From contig LT598454.1 in NCBI GenBank assembly GCA_900074725.1, positions 750,854 to 814,853 on the forward strand: a stretch of 64,000 nucleotides of DNA, read 5' to 3'. The notes under the pieces are model-generated. The model ran no database searches and was not told where the DNA came from. It was given only the letters and a program-made list of their open reading frames with translations. Position 1 is the stretch's first letter, and each line of letters opens with the position of its first letter. The translations under genes and the position numbers were made by a program. Below are positions 27,283 to 37,672 of the stretch, piece after piece. This stretch comes from Lachancea dasiensis (Eukaryota; Ascomycota; Saccharomycetes; Saccharomycetales; Saccharomycetaceae).

Positions 27283-28084
27283 GCCGGGCCGGTGACACGA
27301 ATCATTACGAACATACATATAACGTGTTAAATAGCTAACGAAATACGACTAGCTGCAGACATTACGGACTAGTGTCCTACACATTTAGAGTCAGTCGGTC
27401 TTGCGGGTCTCAAAACCGTTGTAAGAAACCCAAAAGTAATTGTTTCAAAACTCAAGATATCTCCTCTCTTCATCCACTTGCTCTCTCTCCGAAGCCCATC
27501 TAACTTCGCCCTCTGCTCGTTTTATCCTTCCTTCGTGGACGGCTTCTCCAGACTTTCGGAATTTCACCATCTCATCGCATCTCACTCATTTTTTGACAAA
27601 TTTTTTTTCACCGCATCTCTCAGCTCATCGCGCGATTAGAACTTGTCTCACAACACTATCCAGACAAGACCAAAGCTACTCTAATCACGTCTTATTAGTT
27701 GGCTTTTCCTTAGCAGTGTGCTCGTTCGTTGGTCACATATAAGAGAAAGACAGTTGAGGAGCATATAGCTACCTTTTTGGAAAGAACCACGGCATAAAAC
27801 TTGTTGACTACGTTTCTCGCAAGAACGGTCAAAGAATAAGAAAGTTACAAGTTATTGGTAGCCTGAAGGAATACGGAACTAGGTTGTCTGTGTGCAGGAA
27901 AGATAGTCTGGAACCTAAAGACTTGGATAACGCAGGTACTTTTTGAGAATTTTTGCGTTTGACGGGAAAATTGCAGTTCAACCAGTGAATGGACTACCCA
28001 GGAGCGCCAAAGCTATTTTTTTGTTGTCTCCCTCTGGTTAACTTTGGCCTTGCGCTTTCCCTAGCTGCTTGTAGACGGTAGAGG
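27283..28084. promoter_or_regulatory. DOT6/TOD6 promoter region with a pyrimidine-rich tract
   Basis: An 802-bp spacer upstream of the Myb gene. The top strand is strongly C/T-rich from about 27455 to 27625 (CTCTC, CTTCG and TTTTTTT runs), a usual nucleosome-depleted promoter feature in yeasts. Short frames here are chance. No tRNA was seen. Confidence 0.45.
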
Positions 28085-29950
28085 ATGACAGCGTCGAAAT
28101 CTGCTGTGGCCACGGCCACCGGCCTGGCGGCCACCCAAACTAAAAACCCGTCGTCTTGGGATCCACAGGACGACGTGCTGTTGCGGCATCTCAAGGAGGT
28201 CAAGAAGCTGGGGTGGAAAGAAATAGCCCAGTATTTTAAAAATAGAACGCCCAACGCGTGCCAGTTTCGCTGGCGTAGGCTTAGGTCCGGCAATCTTAAG
28301 ACCGTGGGCAAACAGTCTGACGTGCTCGAGGATCTGTCTAGCGTGTCTGGCTCTGCTGATACCCTGGCATCTGGCTCCGGCTCGCCTGCGAATCTGGGGT
28401 CTCAATACACCGGTTCCGATTGCTCAAACACGAATGCATCGGGTTTTGCAACTATTGGTGACAACAAGGTTAAAAATGAGGGCGATTTGAAGGGTTCGTA
28501 TTTTAGTAACGGACCACAAGCCAACGCAGTCTCCAATCCAATCACGAATTCGGCCATGTCTTCTTCTATGACTATATCTTCGCCGGTGCCCATTGCAGCA
28601 CCTTACATGGATTCCTCAATGGCAGGAACTGCGTCCAGGTCCAATTCTGCTGTGCCAATAGCGTATCACTCCTCCACGATGAACTCCCCGCAACCAACGT
28701 ATGGCTACTCACCACATCAACATCTAGTGAATCAACCTCACTTTCAATCTAGGTCCCAATCGCAGTCTGCCGCCAGTTCAGACAAGTTTATAAAACCAAG
28801 GTCACTTTCGCACACAGTGGCCCCAGCTTCGGGCTTTTTGCAATCGGCGTCCACTAGTCATTTGCCCTCCTTTGAGGTCAATAGCAACGCAGAAGACGAA
28901 AATCTGGGTCTCATCCCTAAAGTTGTTGTTCGTTCCAGGCGCGCCTCACTCGCGCAGCAGCCGTTATTGGCCCATTCAGCATCTGCAGCTCCTAGTCTTC
29001 CTAGTGTTTCGAGTACTAGTAATCTTTCTGCTGCTTTGAATACAACTTTAACAACCTCAAAATTGCGAAAGAACTCCTTCTCTTCAAGAACTCGGCGTTC
29101 TTCTTTCAATATGGCCCCACCTGACCGAGCCCTCTCCACTACTTCGCGTAGAAGCTCTATAGTACAGGCACCAAGTTCTGTAACGTCCATAACAAGGCGG
29201 GAGAGCTTCAATACTTCAAGCTCCAGAAGAAGCTCCGCTATCCATCCCAGGAGAGAAAGTTTTGTACATGGCCCAAATGATAGACGCGAGTCGGTATCCA
29301 ATTACACTGATGTGCCCAGATCTAACCTACAACATTTTGCTCCATCAGTAGGCACTGCTTTAAATCAAACTGTGTTCCCTAGGGAGGTTACAGGTTGGTC
29401 ACTGGAGGAGGATAATCTTATTAACAAGAGACAAGAAAAGCAATTGTCTTTAGACGAGCTTAGTATCTTACTACCTCACAGGTCAGAAGAAGAGATTCAA
29501 TGGAGGATAGGCACTCTAGATCGCAGCACTTCTTCTCCTTCCAGTAATTCGCCTTTGGATTCGCCAGAAAGGTCACTCACTGAGGATACCGCAGTTGAGG
29601 ATGAATCCAACGAAGGTGTCGATGATTCTTCTGGTCAATCGTCTCGTCGCGCCTTTGCTATAAAGAAAGAAGTGTCACCATCGCTTTCGCTCTCTTCCGG
29701 ATCCAACGACAGGGAGCATTCACCCGTTTTCTCCCCTCAAACCGTTAATCGAGATGGGTCTCCTTCAAATTTTAACACATCCTCGAGACCGAATTTGAGC
29801 AAGTCGCTCGATGCCTCACACTACAGCTGCACCCCTGGCCTTCCTGGCCATCTTGGCCATGCATATTCCTCTGTGAATGAGCCGGAAACGGCTAATGCGC
29901 ATGGAGCTGCCTTACCTCCTTTGAATAGCCTTTTCAAAAACATACTGTAA
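28085..29950 (+). CDS. DOT6: Myb/SANT repressor of ribosome-biogenesis genes (Dot6/Tod6)
   Basis: Dot6 and Tod6 bind the PAC motif and recruit the Rpd3L deacetylase to repress ribosome-biogenesis genes when TORC1/PKA signalling falls. The protein has 621 residues. A single Myb/SANT domain spans residues 22-70, with W25, W44 and W63 and the recognition helix in NRTPNACQFRWRRLRSG. The rest is disordered, with many RRSS/RRES/RKNS-type sites (about residues 270-400), consistent with the AGC-kinase (Sch9/PKA) phosphorylation known for these proteins. In S. cerevisiae the duplicates are DOT6 (YER088C) and TOD6 (YBL054W). Here one gene lies next to orthologues of neighbours of both, so it represents the unduplicated ancestor and the symbol DOT6 stands for either. 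Confidence 0.9.
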   Translation: MTASKSAVATATGLAATQTKNPSSWDPQDDVLLRHLKEVKKLGWKEIAQYFKNRTPNACQFRWRRLRSGNLKTVGKQSDVLEDLSSVSGSADTLASGSGSPANLGSQYTGSDCSNTNASGFATIGDNKVKNEGDLKGSYFSNGPQANAVSNPITNSAMSSSMTISSPVPIAAPYMDSSMAGTASRSNSAVPIAYHSSTMNSPQPTYGYSPHQHLVNQPHFQSRSQSQSAASSDKFIKPRSLSHTVAPASGFLQSASTSHLPSFEVNSNAEDENLGLIPKVVVRSRRASLAQQPLLAHSASAAPSLPSVSSTSNLSAALNTTLTTSKLRKNSFSSRTRRSSFNMAPPDRALSTTSRRSSIVQAPSSVTSITRRESFNTSSSRRSSAIHPRRESFVHGPNDRRESVSNYTDVPRSNLQHFAPSVGTALNQTVFPREVTGWSLEEDNLINKRQEKQLSLDELSILLPHRSEEEIQWRIGTLDRSTSSPSSNSPLDSPERSLTEDTAVEDESNEGVDDSSGQSSRRAFAIKKEVSPSLSLSSGSNDREHSPVFSPQTVNRDGSPSNFNTSSRPNLSKSLDASHYSCTPGLPGHLGHAYSSVNEPETANAHGAALPPLNSLFKNIL

Positions 29951-30213
29951 TGGTTTCGTCAAGGTTGCACACCTTTAAGGCGTAAAGAGTTGTCTCTCAA
30001 AAGTTCACTACAAGGCAACGATAAACACACCGGGTTTGTTTACGGTTGCTCGCATCTCAATGTTGGTATTTTTGGTTTTTGCATTATCTCTCTAGGAAGT
30101 GAGGCAACCTGGGACGATGTATTATCTGGCTTTGATTATGTTGGTTATATTTTGTTAACGTTCTGCTATTTTATACTTGAATTCTAGTTTTCGTTATAAT
30201 GTTACAAATAAGT

Positions 30214-32487
30214 TCATGCGTGATTTACGCTTCTTAAGCGTCGGCCAGTGTAGGTTTTTTCCTCGGCGTCGTCATCACTCTCGATGGCTCGTTTTATAAA
30301 CCGTCCTCTTTTACTCCGTTTCAGCATCTGATTGGAGTCAGAAATAGTGTCATCTAAATTATTGAGACGACCGACCTCATCACTATTGCCATCCGATGCG
30401 CTGGAGTACTTTATCTCTTCGTCATCATTAGCATCAAAAAAGGTGCCATCAGCATCTTCATCGTTCTCTAACAGTTGTTGCTCTTCATTATCTTGCAGCG
30501 CGGGGTCCACAAGTTCGGCTGCCATTATATCGTTGCTTTGGCATGTTGGTACATCTTTACTGTTCTTGTGAACAGTCGTTGCATGCTGATTGGGCATTTC
30601 GTTCTTCCCGTTAAGCGGTAGAGGAATGTCATTATTGATTCTCTCGTAAGACAACTTAAGATTGGCTAGGATAGTTGAACTTAAGTTTAGACCTTGCTGT
30701 CCTTTAATTTTTTGCAGGCACGCCTCTTCAATGCTTCTCGGATCAGCAATATCATCCTGAAGAAAATTCACTAAAACGGATAAACTGTTGTTGAAGCTAT
30801 CAACACCGTCTTTTTGAATAGAATTTGTGGTTCTCTGTGCTCCAGTAGTCTCAATCATTGTCCCCATGGCATTAATGCCACAGGATGGACCAAATATCAT
30901 TGGCTTCCAAACCAAATTTTTTGGCTTCAATGTGTACCAATTCTTCAAACCGGCAGCCTTGACGGTTTTCTCAATAAGTGACCAGTCACCTATTTTTAAA
31001 GCATACTTGGTATTTCCTTCTTGAGTATAATGATGTAAAATGTTAAGTTGCTCAAGTCCGAATATGATATCTGTAGGTATCATGCCTGTGAGATTTGAAA
31101 GATCTTCGATGCAACACTGAAAAACAAAGCCTTTTTCTTCAGCTTCGGTTATGATTTCTTTCAGCGAGTGCAGTACCTGGCAGAGTTTGAGTTTCCAATA
31201 GTTTCGATAGGAAAGAAGTCCTAAATCGGATAGAGGTTTCTCCGGAGTTCCCCATTTGTACTCCCTCTTTGTCAGTAAATAGGAGAAATCAACCAGGAGG
31301 TGACCGTAGCCTTTTCTTTGGTAAATAGGCAACGTGAGAATGCAGCTCAAATTGTAGTCGGTTGATGTAAGCTTTTCCTTAGAGAAGTAGCCTACAAAGT
31401 GGAATTGACATTCGCCATTCAGGTCCTCGCGTTCAGTAAGGATATAGAATATAAAGGGTTCCACATCATAGTAAAGTGTTTTTGAGTTGAGGAAAAGTTT
31501 GGCCAGTAAACACAGACTTTGGCAATAATTGACATTCTCTCTGCCATCAACTTCCCAAATTGAAATTTTTCCGTCCCTGTATATTTCATTTCCGGGTGGA
31601 TGGCGTCGCGAGCATTTTAGTTGGTGTCGATAATAAACATATCTTGAATTCATGTACTTCAAACAATACTCGCAGATGTAGAGGATCTTGTTTTTGTTAA
31701 ACTCTTCTGAATACGGTGCAATGTACCAAGTTTTGATCTCGAAATCCCGAAAATGAATGTATTCTATCTTGGACGCTTCCCTCTTGGTCTTAAAACGCTT
31801 AATTTGGGTGAGCTCTCGGTCTTCTACTTCACTAAAAGCCAGAAGAAGGTTTCCGTTATAGTATGCAGCAGGACTAGCGTTATAGAGAAGTGCCTGGAAA
31901 AATTCTCGATCTTTCAAAGAGGGTGTGGTACTTTGGGTTGACGAATCTTTTTTGTCGGCTATTGCACACCTGTACGGTCTCGAACTGTCATTGTCAATTC
32001 TGTTAAAGAGCGTTTCTGGTTCGTGAACATTGAAATCGATCTCATATCTGTTGGGATCGACAGTCGAATTTGTTATGAGGTTATCAAAGTCCAACAATTT
32101 TTTAGGATCGTAGCGAACCTTGATGATGTTTTTTTTGTAAGTTCCACGAAATGGATCAATTTTGGGAAATTGAACATTGGGGTTGATGGCGTTAGCTAGA
32201 TCGGCCTCGTCTGGAAGTGACCACCCTTCAAAACTGTTGCCCGCTATTCGCGAAACTGGTTTCGACACACGTCCCGACTTTGACTCTGGTCTTGCAAGCG
32301 CTACCGCTAGCGCCGGGTTTTCCGGTATCAGCAGCTCATCGTAAGCGTGTTTTGCACGAGTCTGGCGCGAGAAATTATCCGGATTTTTGGCGATTTGGTT
32401 GGCAATAGACGAATGCACATTGTCGCTGAGCTCGATGTTACGCAGCAAACGTAAATGTCGCTGTGCATGTGCGTCCGTGGGATTCAT
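30214..32487 (-). CDS. SAS3: MYST histone acetyltransferase Sas3 (NuA3)
   Basis: Sas3 is the catalytic subunit of NuA3, which acetylates histone H3 (mainly K14 and K23) in transcribed chromatin. The protein has 757 residues (S. cerevisiae 831). The MYST zinc finger is C272-x2-C275, H288 and C292 (ICEYCLKYMNSRYVYYRHQLKC). The catalytic core follows, with Cys382 in SCILTLP, the acetyl-CoA loop QRKGYG at 390-395, and general-base Glu416 in GTPEKPLSDLG. The Cys-Glu spacing of 34 matches Esa1. The C-terminal tail is acidic (EEIKYSSASDGNSDEVG) and ends in a basic patch, as in Sas3 rather than Sas2 or Esa1, and there is no chromodomain. It converges with DOT6/TOD6 and lies beside PIN4, agreeing with the S. 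cerevisiae order YBL054W-YBL052C-YBL051C. Confidence 0.95.
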   Translation of the reverse strand: MNPTDAHAQRHLRLLRNIELSDNVHSSIANQIAKNPDNFSRQTRAKHAYDELLIPENPALAVALARPESKSGRVSKPVSRIAGNSFEGWSLPDEADLANAINPNVQFPKIDPFRGTYKKNIIKVRYDPKKLLDFDNLITNSTVDPNRYEIDFNVHEPETLFNRIDNDSSRPYRCAIADKKDSSTQSTTPSLKDREFFQALLYNASPAAYYNGNLLLAFSEVEDRELTQIKRFKTKREASKIEYIHFRDFEIKTWYIAPYSEEFNKNKILYICEYCLKYMNSRYVYYRHQLKCSRRHPPGNEIYRDGKISIWEVDGRENVNYCQSLCLLAKLFLNSKTLYYDVEPFIFYILTEREDLNGECQFHFVGYFSKEKLTSTDYNLSCILTLPIYQRKGYGHLLVDFSYLLTKREYKWGTPEKPLSDLGLLSYRNYWKLKLCQVLHSLKEIITEAEEKGFVFQCCIEDLSNLTGMIPTDIIFGLEQLNILHHYTQEGNTKYALKIGDWSLIEKTVKAAGLKNWYTLKPKNLVWKPMIFGPSCGINAMGTMIETTGAQRTTNSIQKDGVDSFNNSLSVLVNFLQDDIADPRSIEEACLQKIKGQQGLNLSSTILANLKLSYERINNDIPLPLNGKNEMPNQHATTVHKNSKDVPTCQSNDIMAAELVDPALQDNEEQQLLENDEDADGTFFDANDDEEIKYSSASDGNSDEVGRLNNLDDTISDSNQMLKRSKRGRFIKRAIESDDDAEEKTYTGRRLRSVNHA

Positions 32488-33685
32488 GGCACGACCTTAC
32501 AAGGAAACTGCAATTGGCCGAATCAAACGCCCAAAAGAAGGCAGAATTTGGGTTTTGCGCGTCAATTGACTTCAAATGTGGTAGTGCTGTGACAATTTGG
32601 ACGTCCAATGTGCAAAGAAACTGTAGAGCTGGGTACGATGTACTAAGTTTCCTCCACAAGTGCCCCCACTGTTGGTACAAAGCATCGCCCGCTAACGTGG
32701 AAACAATGTATTGATATCATTTTATACGCCTTCTGTCATGCCATTAGTCGATGTGCTTCACTTCCTATCGCTTGGCAAACCGCAGGTCGCCTAGATTGAC
32801 TTATCATTGCGTGAGGCTTTTGGGAGCTCCTTGTTTATTTCAAGCTTCTCTTTGTGCAATTGAGCTCGCCAATTTGATTTATCGAAGTAATAAGCTTTAA
32901 TCATCGCTAGCTTAGCATGAAAACAAGAATTGTGAAAACACCAGAGGATATGGATAGTAGCAACTTCTCTAATTCTACTGGACACTTATGGATCTCGTAC
33001 CTCCAAAGTTAGGCTAAGTCAACTGTAGAACTGGGGCGACTGACACCTCAACAGATTTTTCGATCCAATATATACCTGGGTAAATCAACGTAACATGTAA
33101 AAGTACTAACTTCACCGCACTTTCATTAGAACAGGAGGCAGTCCTGGAATATGATGGTTAGAAAGCAGTCTGGACCATTCAAGCTCGGACCAATTAGACA
33201 ATTTCTAAGTTTGCGATACTGCTCACGTCTTACTTAGCTCATCTACTAAATCACTATTTTGTACTTCCAGGTAGTGATATTCACAACCTACGAACATTTC
33301 AGTCGAAATTAATATTCTTGGATTAGACGTTGTATAAACCTTATTGAAGGTAATGTAGTAAAGAGAGGCCGGAGCAGATCAAATTCTATCAAAATTTGGT
33401 AACCCGTCTAAAAAAACCGAGCCTTGTTCATAAAAGTCGTCAGATAGACCGTTTGACAATTGGGTCTCACCAGTGTTTTCGCATTGCTTTCGTATAATTT
33501 TCTTGATATTATTCATTCATTCTTCGTAACTTCGTGAGTATTCAAACAAAGTGCATGATCGTCTCCTCCCACAAAAAAGCTCTCAAGAGTTTGTGGGGGA
33601 TATATAGTAGGCTGGCATCGAGGTTACGCTGCTTTGGAAAAAAACAACAAAGGGCACTCCGATATTGATCAAGATCCAAACCATT
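32488..33685. other. SAS3-PIN4 intergenic region
   Basis: A 1198-bp spacer between two minus-strand genes: the SAS3 promoter on the left side and the PIN4 3' region on the right. It contains a good hairpin at 33568-33597 about 90 bp past the PIN4 stop (see findings). Small open frames overlap on both strands and are not convincing. No tRNA or known RNA gene was recognised. Confidence 0.45.
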
Positions 33686-35410
33686 TCAGCCCCATAGATT
33701 TCTTTTGCCCTGTATATCAAGTCCACTTAGGGATCTGTTCAAATCGCCATCCAATTCTGCACCCAAGCCCAGCTGTGTTACTGAAGTGTACATCATAGAA
33801 TGATTTTGGGAGTCTGCAGCAGCAGTGACAGGGTCGTGAAAGGAATGCACGGAGTAATTTGAGTGCATGCTGCTGTTAGTATGTTGAGGAACAAGGTTCT
33901 GAGAACCGTTGAAGCGGCCCTCACCCAAGGTGGGCGTATTTGGTGCTTGGGCATAGAAGGATGGCATTCTTTGGGTACTGTTTGGCTTCACTTGTGCTGT
34001 TGGTGGAGAAACGTTTGAGTTCCTAAGCAGGGGATTGTTGGACGCTGCAGCAGTATGCTTGTTCGCATAGCCGGTAGGGATTCGGTTCTGCAGGATAGAT
34101 GATGACGGCGTCTGAGTTGACTGCGGCCTCAAGACCGGCTGCTGTTGATGCTGCGAGTCCAGCTGGTGCAAAGCGGTCGGTTGAAGTAGTGGGGACTGAG
34201 ATGGTGGAGGACCATGTTGATTACCGCTGCTGGTAACGGCTGCTGCCGCTGCGGACGCGTGAGCCTGTAACAAGGAAGTATAGGAATGAGACCTAGACAT
34301 CCCGGATCCCCCGGTAGAGCTAGGCTGCAGAGGCTGCATCAACGAAAGTTGACCTTCCCGCTGTAGGTGGTATTGTAAGGCGGCATGGTCTAAGACCTTA
34401 CGACGAATTATTATGAAACTGGGGTCATAAACCTCAACCAATCCCAAAAATGAGCACAACACGTTAATTATACGCTTATGACCAGCTGAAAGACCCACAG
34501 GATAGGCCAACTCATGGTAAGTTCTTTCACGATCTTTGAAAAGTAACAGCTGCGAGTAAATTTCTAAGATGTCAGGGTCGTTAAAATCCAACTGTTGTGG
34601 CGGTAAAGGCAGATTATTAGAAGCTGGCAATGGGGCATAATAACGCTCGGACGACCCTGTAGCCAAAGCACTCGCTGGCATGATCATGGATGTCGCAGTG
34701 TTTTGAGCAGACAAAAGCGGCTGCGGCGCAACCGGCGGTTGTGAGGACATGGCTGTATTGGTTGGGGCACCTGTGGCCACGCTGCTCGAACCACTTGCAA
34801 AATTTTGAAACATTTGGGGGCTATCAGAAGAGAGGGCCGACGGTAGATTTTGGCTCGACACGCCTACCGATGGCGTTTGAGGACGGCGACCGGGGACACC
34901 ATTCATATCGCCAGTTGACACTTGGATAGCACCATTACTGGGGCTGTTTCCGTTATGGTTGACATTGGTCGAAGATTTGTTCAACGACTGAAGAGATAGA
35001 GCAGATGTGGTGCGGTGTTGCTCCTCAAGTTGGCCTCTCTTTTCGCGTTTCTCGCGTTCAATCCGCTCCCGTTCCACTTGTGGTAACATCTTCTTGTACT
35101 CGACACGCAATTTGCGGCCGCCGATCTCTTTCCCGTTCAGCATGTGTACTACCTGGGTAGTCTCATCTGTTGTTGCAAAATTAGCGAACGCCAAACCACG
35201 GAAAACGCCGTTGTCGAAATGATAGTTGAAGGCATAAGGCAAAGGCAAGTTCATCTTAGCAATCACCTCCAACAACTGCTCCTTTTTAATGGCGAACGGG
35301 ATGTTTTTGATAACGATCGCCGTGGGGATTACATCATCGTCTGATGACCTACTTGAGTAAGCACCAGTCAACACAGAGTCTGGCATGGCGGACATGGATA
35401 GCTCTGACAT
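33686..35410 (-). CDS. PIN4: RRM protein Pin4 (DNA-damage and cell-cycle mRNA regulator)
   Basis: Pin4 is an RNA-binding protein linked to the G2/M transition and the DNA-damage response; in S. cerevisiae it is phosphorylated by Rad53 and interacts with Whi3/Whi4. The protein has 574 residues (S. cerevisiae 668). The RRM spans about residues 28-110, with RNP-2-like IVIKNIPFAI and RNP-1-like FRGLAFANF. A charged helix follows (VERERIEREKREKRGQ). An R3H-like (Cip2 type) segment lies near 275-345 (FNDPDILEIYSQLLLFKDRE). The rest is low-complexity Gln/Ser/Asn-rich and includes a short alanine run (ASAAAAAVT), typical of an aggregation-prone mRNP protein. The ATG giving MSELSMSAM is the first in frame. 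Confidence 0.92.
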   Translation of the reverse strand: MSELSMSAMPDSVLTGAYSSRSSDDDVIPTAIVIKNIPFAIKKEQLLEVIAKMNLPLPYAFNYHFDNGVFRGLAFANFATTDETTQVVHMLNGKEIGGRKLRVEYKKMLPQVERERIEREKREKRGQLEEQHRTTSALSLQSLNKSSTNVNHNGNSPSNGAIQVSTGDMNGVPGRRPQTPSVGVSSQNLPSALSSDSPQMFQNFASGSSSVATGAPTNTAMSSQPPVAPQPLLSAQNTATSMIMPASALATGSSERYYAPLPASNNLPLPPQQLDFNDPDILEIYSQLLLFKDRERTYHELAYPVGLSAGHKRIINVLCSFLGLVEVYDPSFIIIRRKVLDHAALQYHLQREGQLSLMQPLQPSSTGGSGMSRSHSYTSLLQAHASAAAAAVTSSGNQHGPPPSQSPLLQPTALHQLDSQHQQQPVLRPQSTQTPSSSILQNRIPTGYANKHTAAASNNPLLRNSNVSPPTAQVKPNSTQRMPSFYAQAPNTPTLGEGRFNGSQNLVPQHTNSSMHSNYSVHSFHDPVTAAADSQNHSMMYTSVTQLGLGAELDGDLNRSLSGLDIQGKRNLWG

Positions 35411-36559
35411 TGTGTTATCGATCGATGTTGAAAATTCAGTGGCGCTTTCACAACAAAGTCTATGACTCGATTTCTTTTGTACTCTCGTAGGATTGGTCTA
35501 AATTCAAGATTCCAGTAGCTACCTTTCCACAGCCTAAAGTTACCCACTTCCAACGTTCTAACTCTAACAAAAAAAAGAGCGGAAGCGCTTAAAAGAGGCG
35601 CCTGAGAGTGTCAAGCCCGTTAATAACCTTGAAAGGTGTAGTCGATGGCTCTTTCCTGAGAAAAGTCTTTGACCAATCTTATTCCAAGGAGATTGGAATA
35701 GGATTTTCTTAATGTGAGAGCTTCTACTCACAGGGAGGGTAACACCAGAGCGTCACGATAAAAGCCGAATGTGACAAAGAAGATATCTAAAGAATATCTA
35801 CAGGTCGTCGTCACAGTCTGATTCTTGTGTTGGACTCTGGCGACTTCATCGTCTGGCTGAAGAGCAATACTGGCTCAATACAAAAAAATTCCAGTTGAAA
35901 TATCGAGATTTTGAACATTCGAGAGCGTTTGCAACAGTAATATGATTTGCGAACATGGTCAATTGATATCTGTCATGGTCGTTTTCATACCGACACGAAG
36001 GGTGCGACGTAACTACTTGCCTCTTAGAAAACACGCCAATTACTACCAGACAGTCGGGAAGCAAATTAAGCCCTGGGTTCGACTCGTTGACATTAGCGGG
36101 GCGAGCGTGTCTGACGCGTGGAATAAGATGGACTAAAGCGACGCCAGATACCGTTACGTTTTCACGTGTTATGACAAATATTCTAAATGGAAGTCCTAGC
36201 ACTTCTGATGTCTATGTAAATATGACTATTTTTTTGATGCGACAGTATTCTCTCGTGGCATGCGGAGTTGTCACTTATAAGCTGCCTAGCTTCAACACTT
36301 CATGAATCGATCAGAGAACGAAAATTTCTCCGTGCTCGAACATTGCCATTTTCTGCATGAGTAGCTTCGGCTCCTAGCTTCTGTTATTGTAATATGTGCT
36401 ACGGTAGTAAGAGCATACTTGAAACTGCGAGGCAGTGCTTGAAGAAAATTCCAATGCAGCATTAGGTCTCTATCACTAAAAACATGTAAACTATATTCCA
36501 CTACTTGTTACTATAGTCAGGGCTTCTTGTTGGAAGCCGTTGAAACATTCATCATCATC

Positions 36560-36594
36560 AACACCTTAAAGAGCAAAATGCTTGTTAAGGTGTT
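36560..36594. repeat. Perfect 10-bp inverted repeat with nested stem
   Basis: AACACCTTAA at 36560-36569 is the exact reverse complement of TTAAGGTGTT at 36585-36594. Inside the 15-base loop AGC (36572-36574) can pair with GCT (36580-36582). No gene adjoins it within 600 bp. Its role is unknown; it could form an RNA hairpin or be a dyad binding site. Confidence 0.5.
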
Positions 36595-37090
36595 CAAACA
36601 TCACACACCGTTACTTTAAGGGCATTGGAAAGCCACTCAATGAGAAATAAAGTACACTACAATCTGAGAGCCAATCAACGCACCTAGAGCAAGTTTGGCT
36701 CCTCCAGCATGCCCGATTTGCCACATGGGCAACACTTATCACTTTGTACTTTACTGCCATTTCTTTCCATAAACGCGAAACAGAAACAAACGATCCATTA
36801 GTAAAGACGAAACTGAGGCTCATCTTTCTGTAGACTTTTGCATGTCTAGCCCTGTGCCCTACTGTCGTTCTCTGTCGCAACTTTGTTTGGGAACTCACAA
36901 GTGTGTGGAACCCACTTCTTTTTACGCAAAGAAAACTAATAGTAGACCCCGAACCCAGTAAGAGACAACTTATAAGGTCCAAGAACGGACTTCACTCACC
37001 ATCAATCCCATTTTCCGACCCTGTTAGACGAATGGTCAGCCTGTTCCTGACAGTTTGGTCATTATGATATTTACTGACACAGGCTCTGGC

Positions 37091-37097
37091 CGGGTAA
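37091..37097 (+). promoter_or_regulatory. Reb1-type site upstream of SBH1
   Basis: CGGGTAA matches the consensus of the general regulatory factor Reb1 exactly and lies about 135 bp before the SBH1 ATG, a normal distance for the nucleosome-depleted region. The flanking bases extend it to the near-palindrome CGGGTAACCCG. Confidence 0.5.
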
Positions 37098-37230
37098 CCC
37101 GCATATCTGAAAAAATACTATGCGTGTTCATTAGGCCAATATTTAGACACTTTCTAAACGTTATGTCCAGAGGAACTGTGGTCACAATCGGTGGTACGAG
37201 CGCCTATTCATCCATTATTTACATTCCAAC

Positions 37231-37500
37231 ATGTCTACTCCAACTCCCCCAGGTGGACACCGTACTCTGCAGAAAAGAAGACAAGCTCAATCGGCTAAGG
37301 AAAAGCAGCAAAAACAATCTCCAGCCTCAACCAGACAAGCCGGCTTTGGAGGCTCTTCCAACAGTGTTTTGAAATTGTACACAGATGAAGCTAACGGTCT
37401 CAGAGTTGACCCACTGGTTGTGCTGTTCCTAGCAGTGGGCTTCATTTTTTCCGTTGTGGCATTGCACGTAGTGGCCAAGGTCACTGGTAAGCTCTTTTGA
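37231..37500 (+). CDS. SBH1: Sec61-complex beta subunit Sbh1/Sbh2
   Basis: Small tail-anchored beta subunit of the Sec61 (or Ssh1) translocon of the ER, assisting protein translocation and membrane insertion. The protein has 89 residues (S. cerevisiae Sbh1 82, Sbh2 88). The cytosolic part is basic and Pro/Gln-rich. It is followed by the conserved Sec61-beta pre-membrane motif (LKLYTDEANGLRVDP, residues 47-61) and one C-terminal membrane segment (about 62-82). There is no intron. S. cerevisiae SBH1 (YER087C-B) lies between DOT6 and AIM10, so this position supports SBH1. Confidence 0.93.
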   Translation: MSTPTPPGGHRTLQKRRQAQSAKEKQQKQSPASTRQAGFGGSSNSVLKLYTDEANGLRVDPLVVLFLAVGFIFSVVALHVVAKVTGKLF

Positions 37501-37672
37501 GGGTCCGGAGAGAGTGGGCTGCACACGAGCAGTCCAGCATGGAAGAGGAAAGTCGTGGGTGCAAAGGCCAGGAGCTGATGCATCTTCGCTAGGAGAAATA
37601 GACAGATTCAACGCTACTATCTCGCCCATCCTTCCCCATAATTTCTTAGTTTTTGTGTACTTTGTTTTCAAT

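Larger units (their letters stand above)
35411..37230. other. 1.8-kb PIN4-SBH1 spacer
   Basis: One of the longest gene-free stretches in the window. In S. cerevisiae PIN4 is flanked by SEC17, but no SEC17-like frame is present here. Open frames of up to 123 codons (for example minus 36611-36982, which opens with a TTG) lack recognisable features. A nested hairpin at 36560-36594 and a Reb1-type site at 37091 are the only structured elements seen. A CDEI-like TCACGTG at 36162 has no CDEIII partner. Confidence 0.45.

Noticed and set aside
36074-36086. Second B-box-like sequence GGTTCGACTCG
   Set aside because: One mismatch in the consensus and no T-stem pairing or cloverleaf.
36150-36300. Possible point centromere starting at TCACGTG (36162)
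   Set aside because: A CDEI-like octamer is present, but there is no CDEIII with CCGAA at the expected distance and no strongly AT-rich CDEII of suitable length.
36611-36982. 123-codon minus-strand frame before SBH1
   Set aside because: Begins with TTG rather than ATG, Ser/Cys-rich without a pattern, no family recognised.
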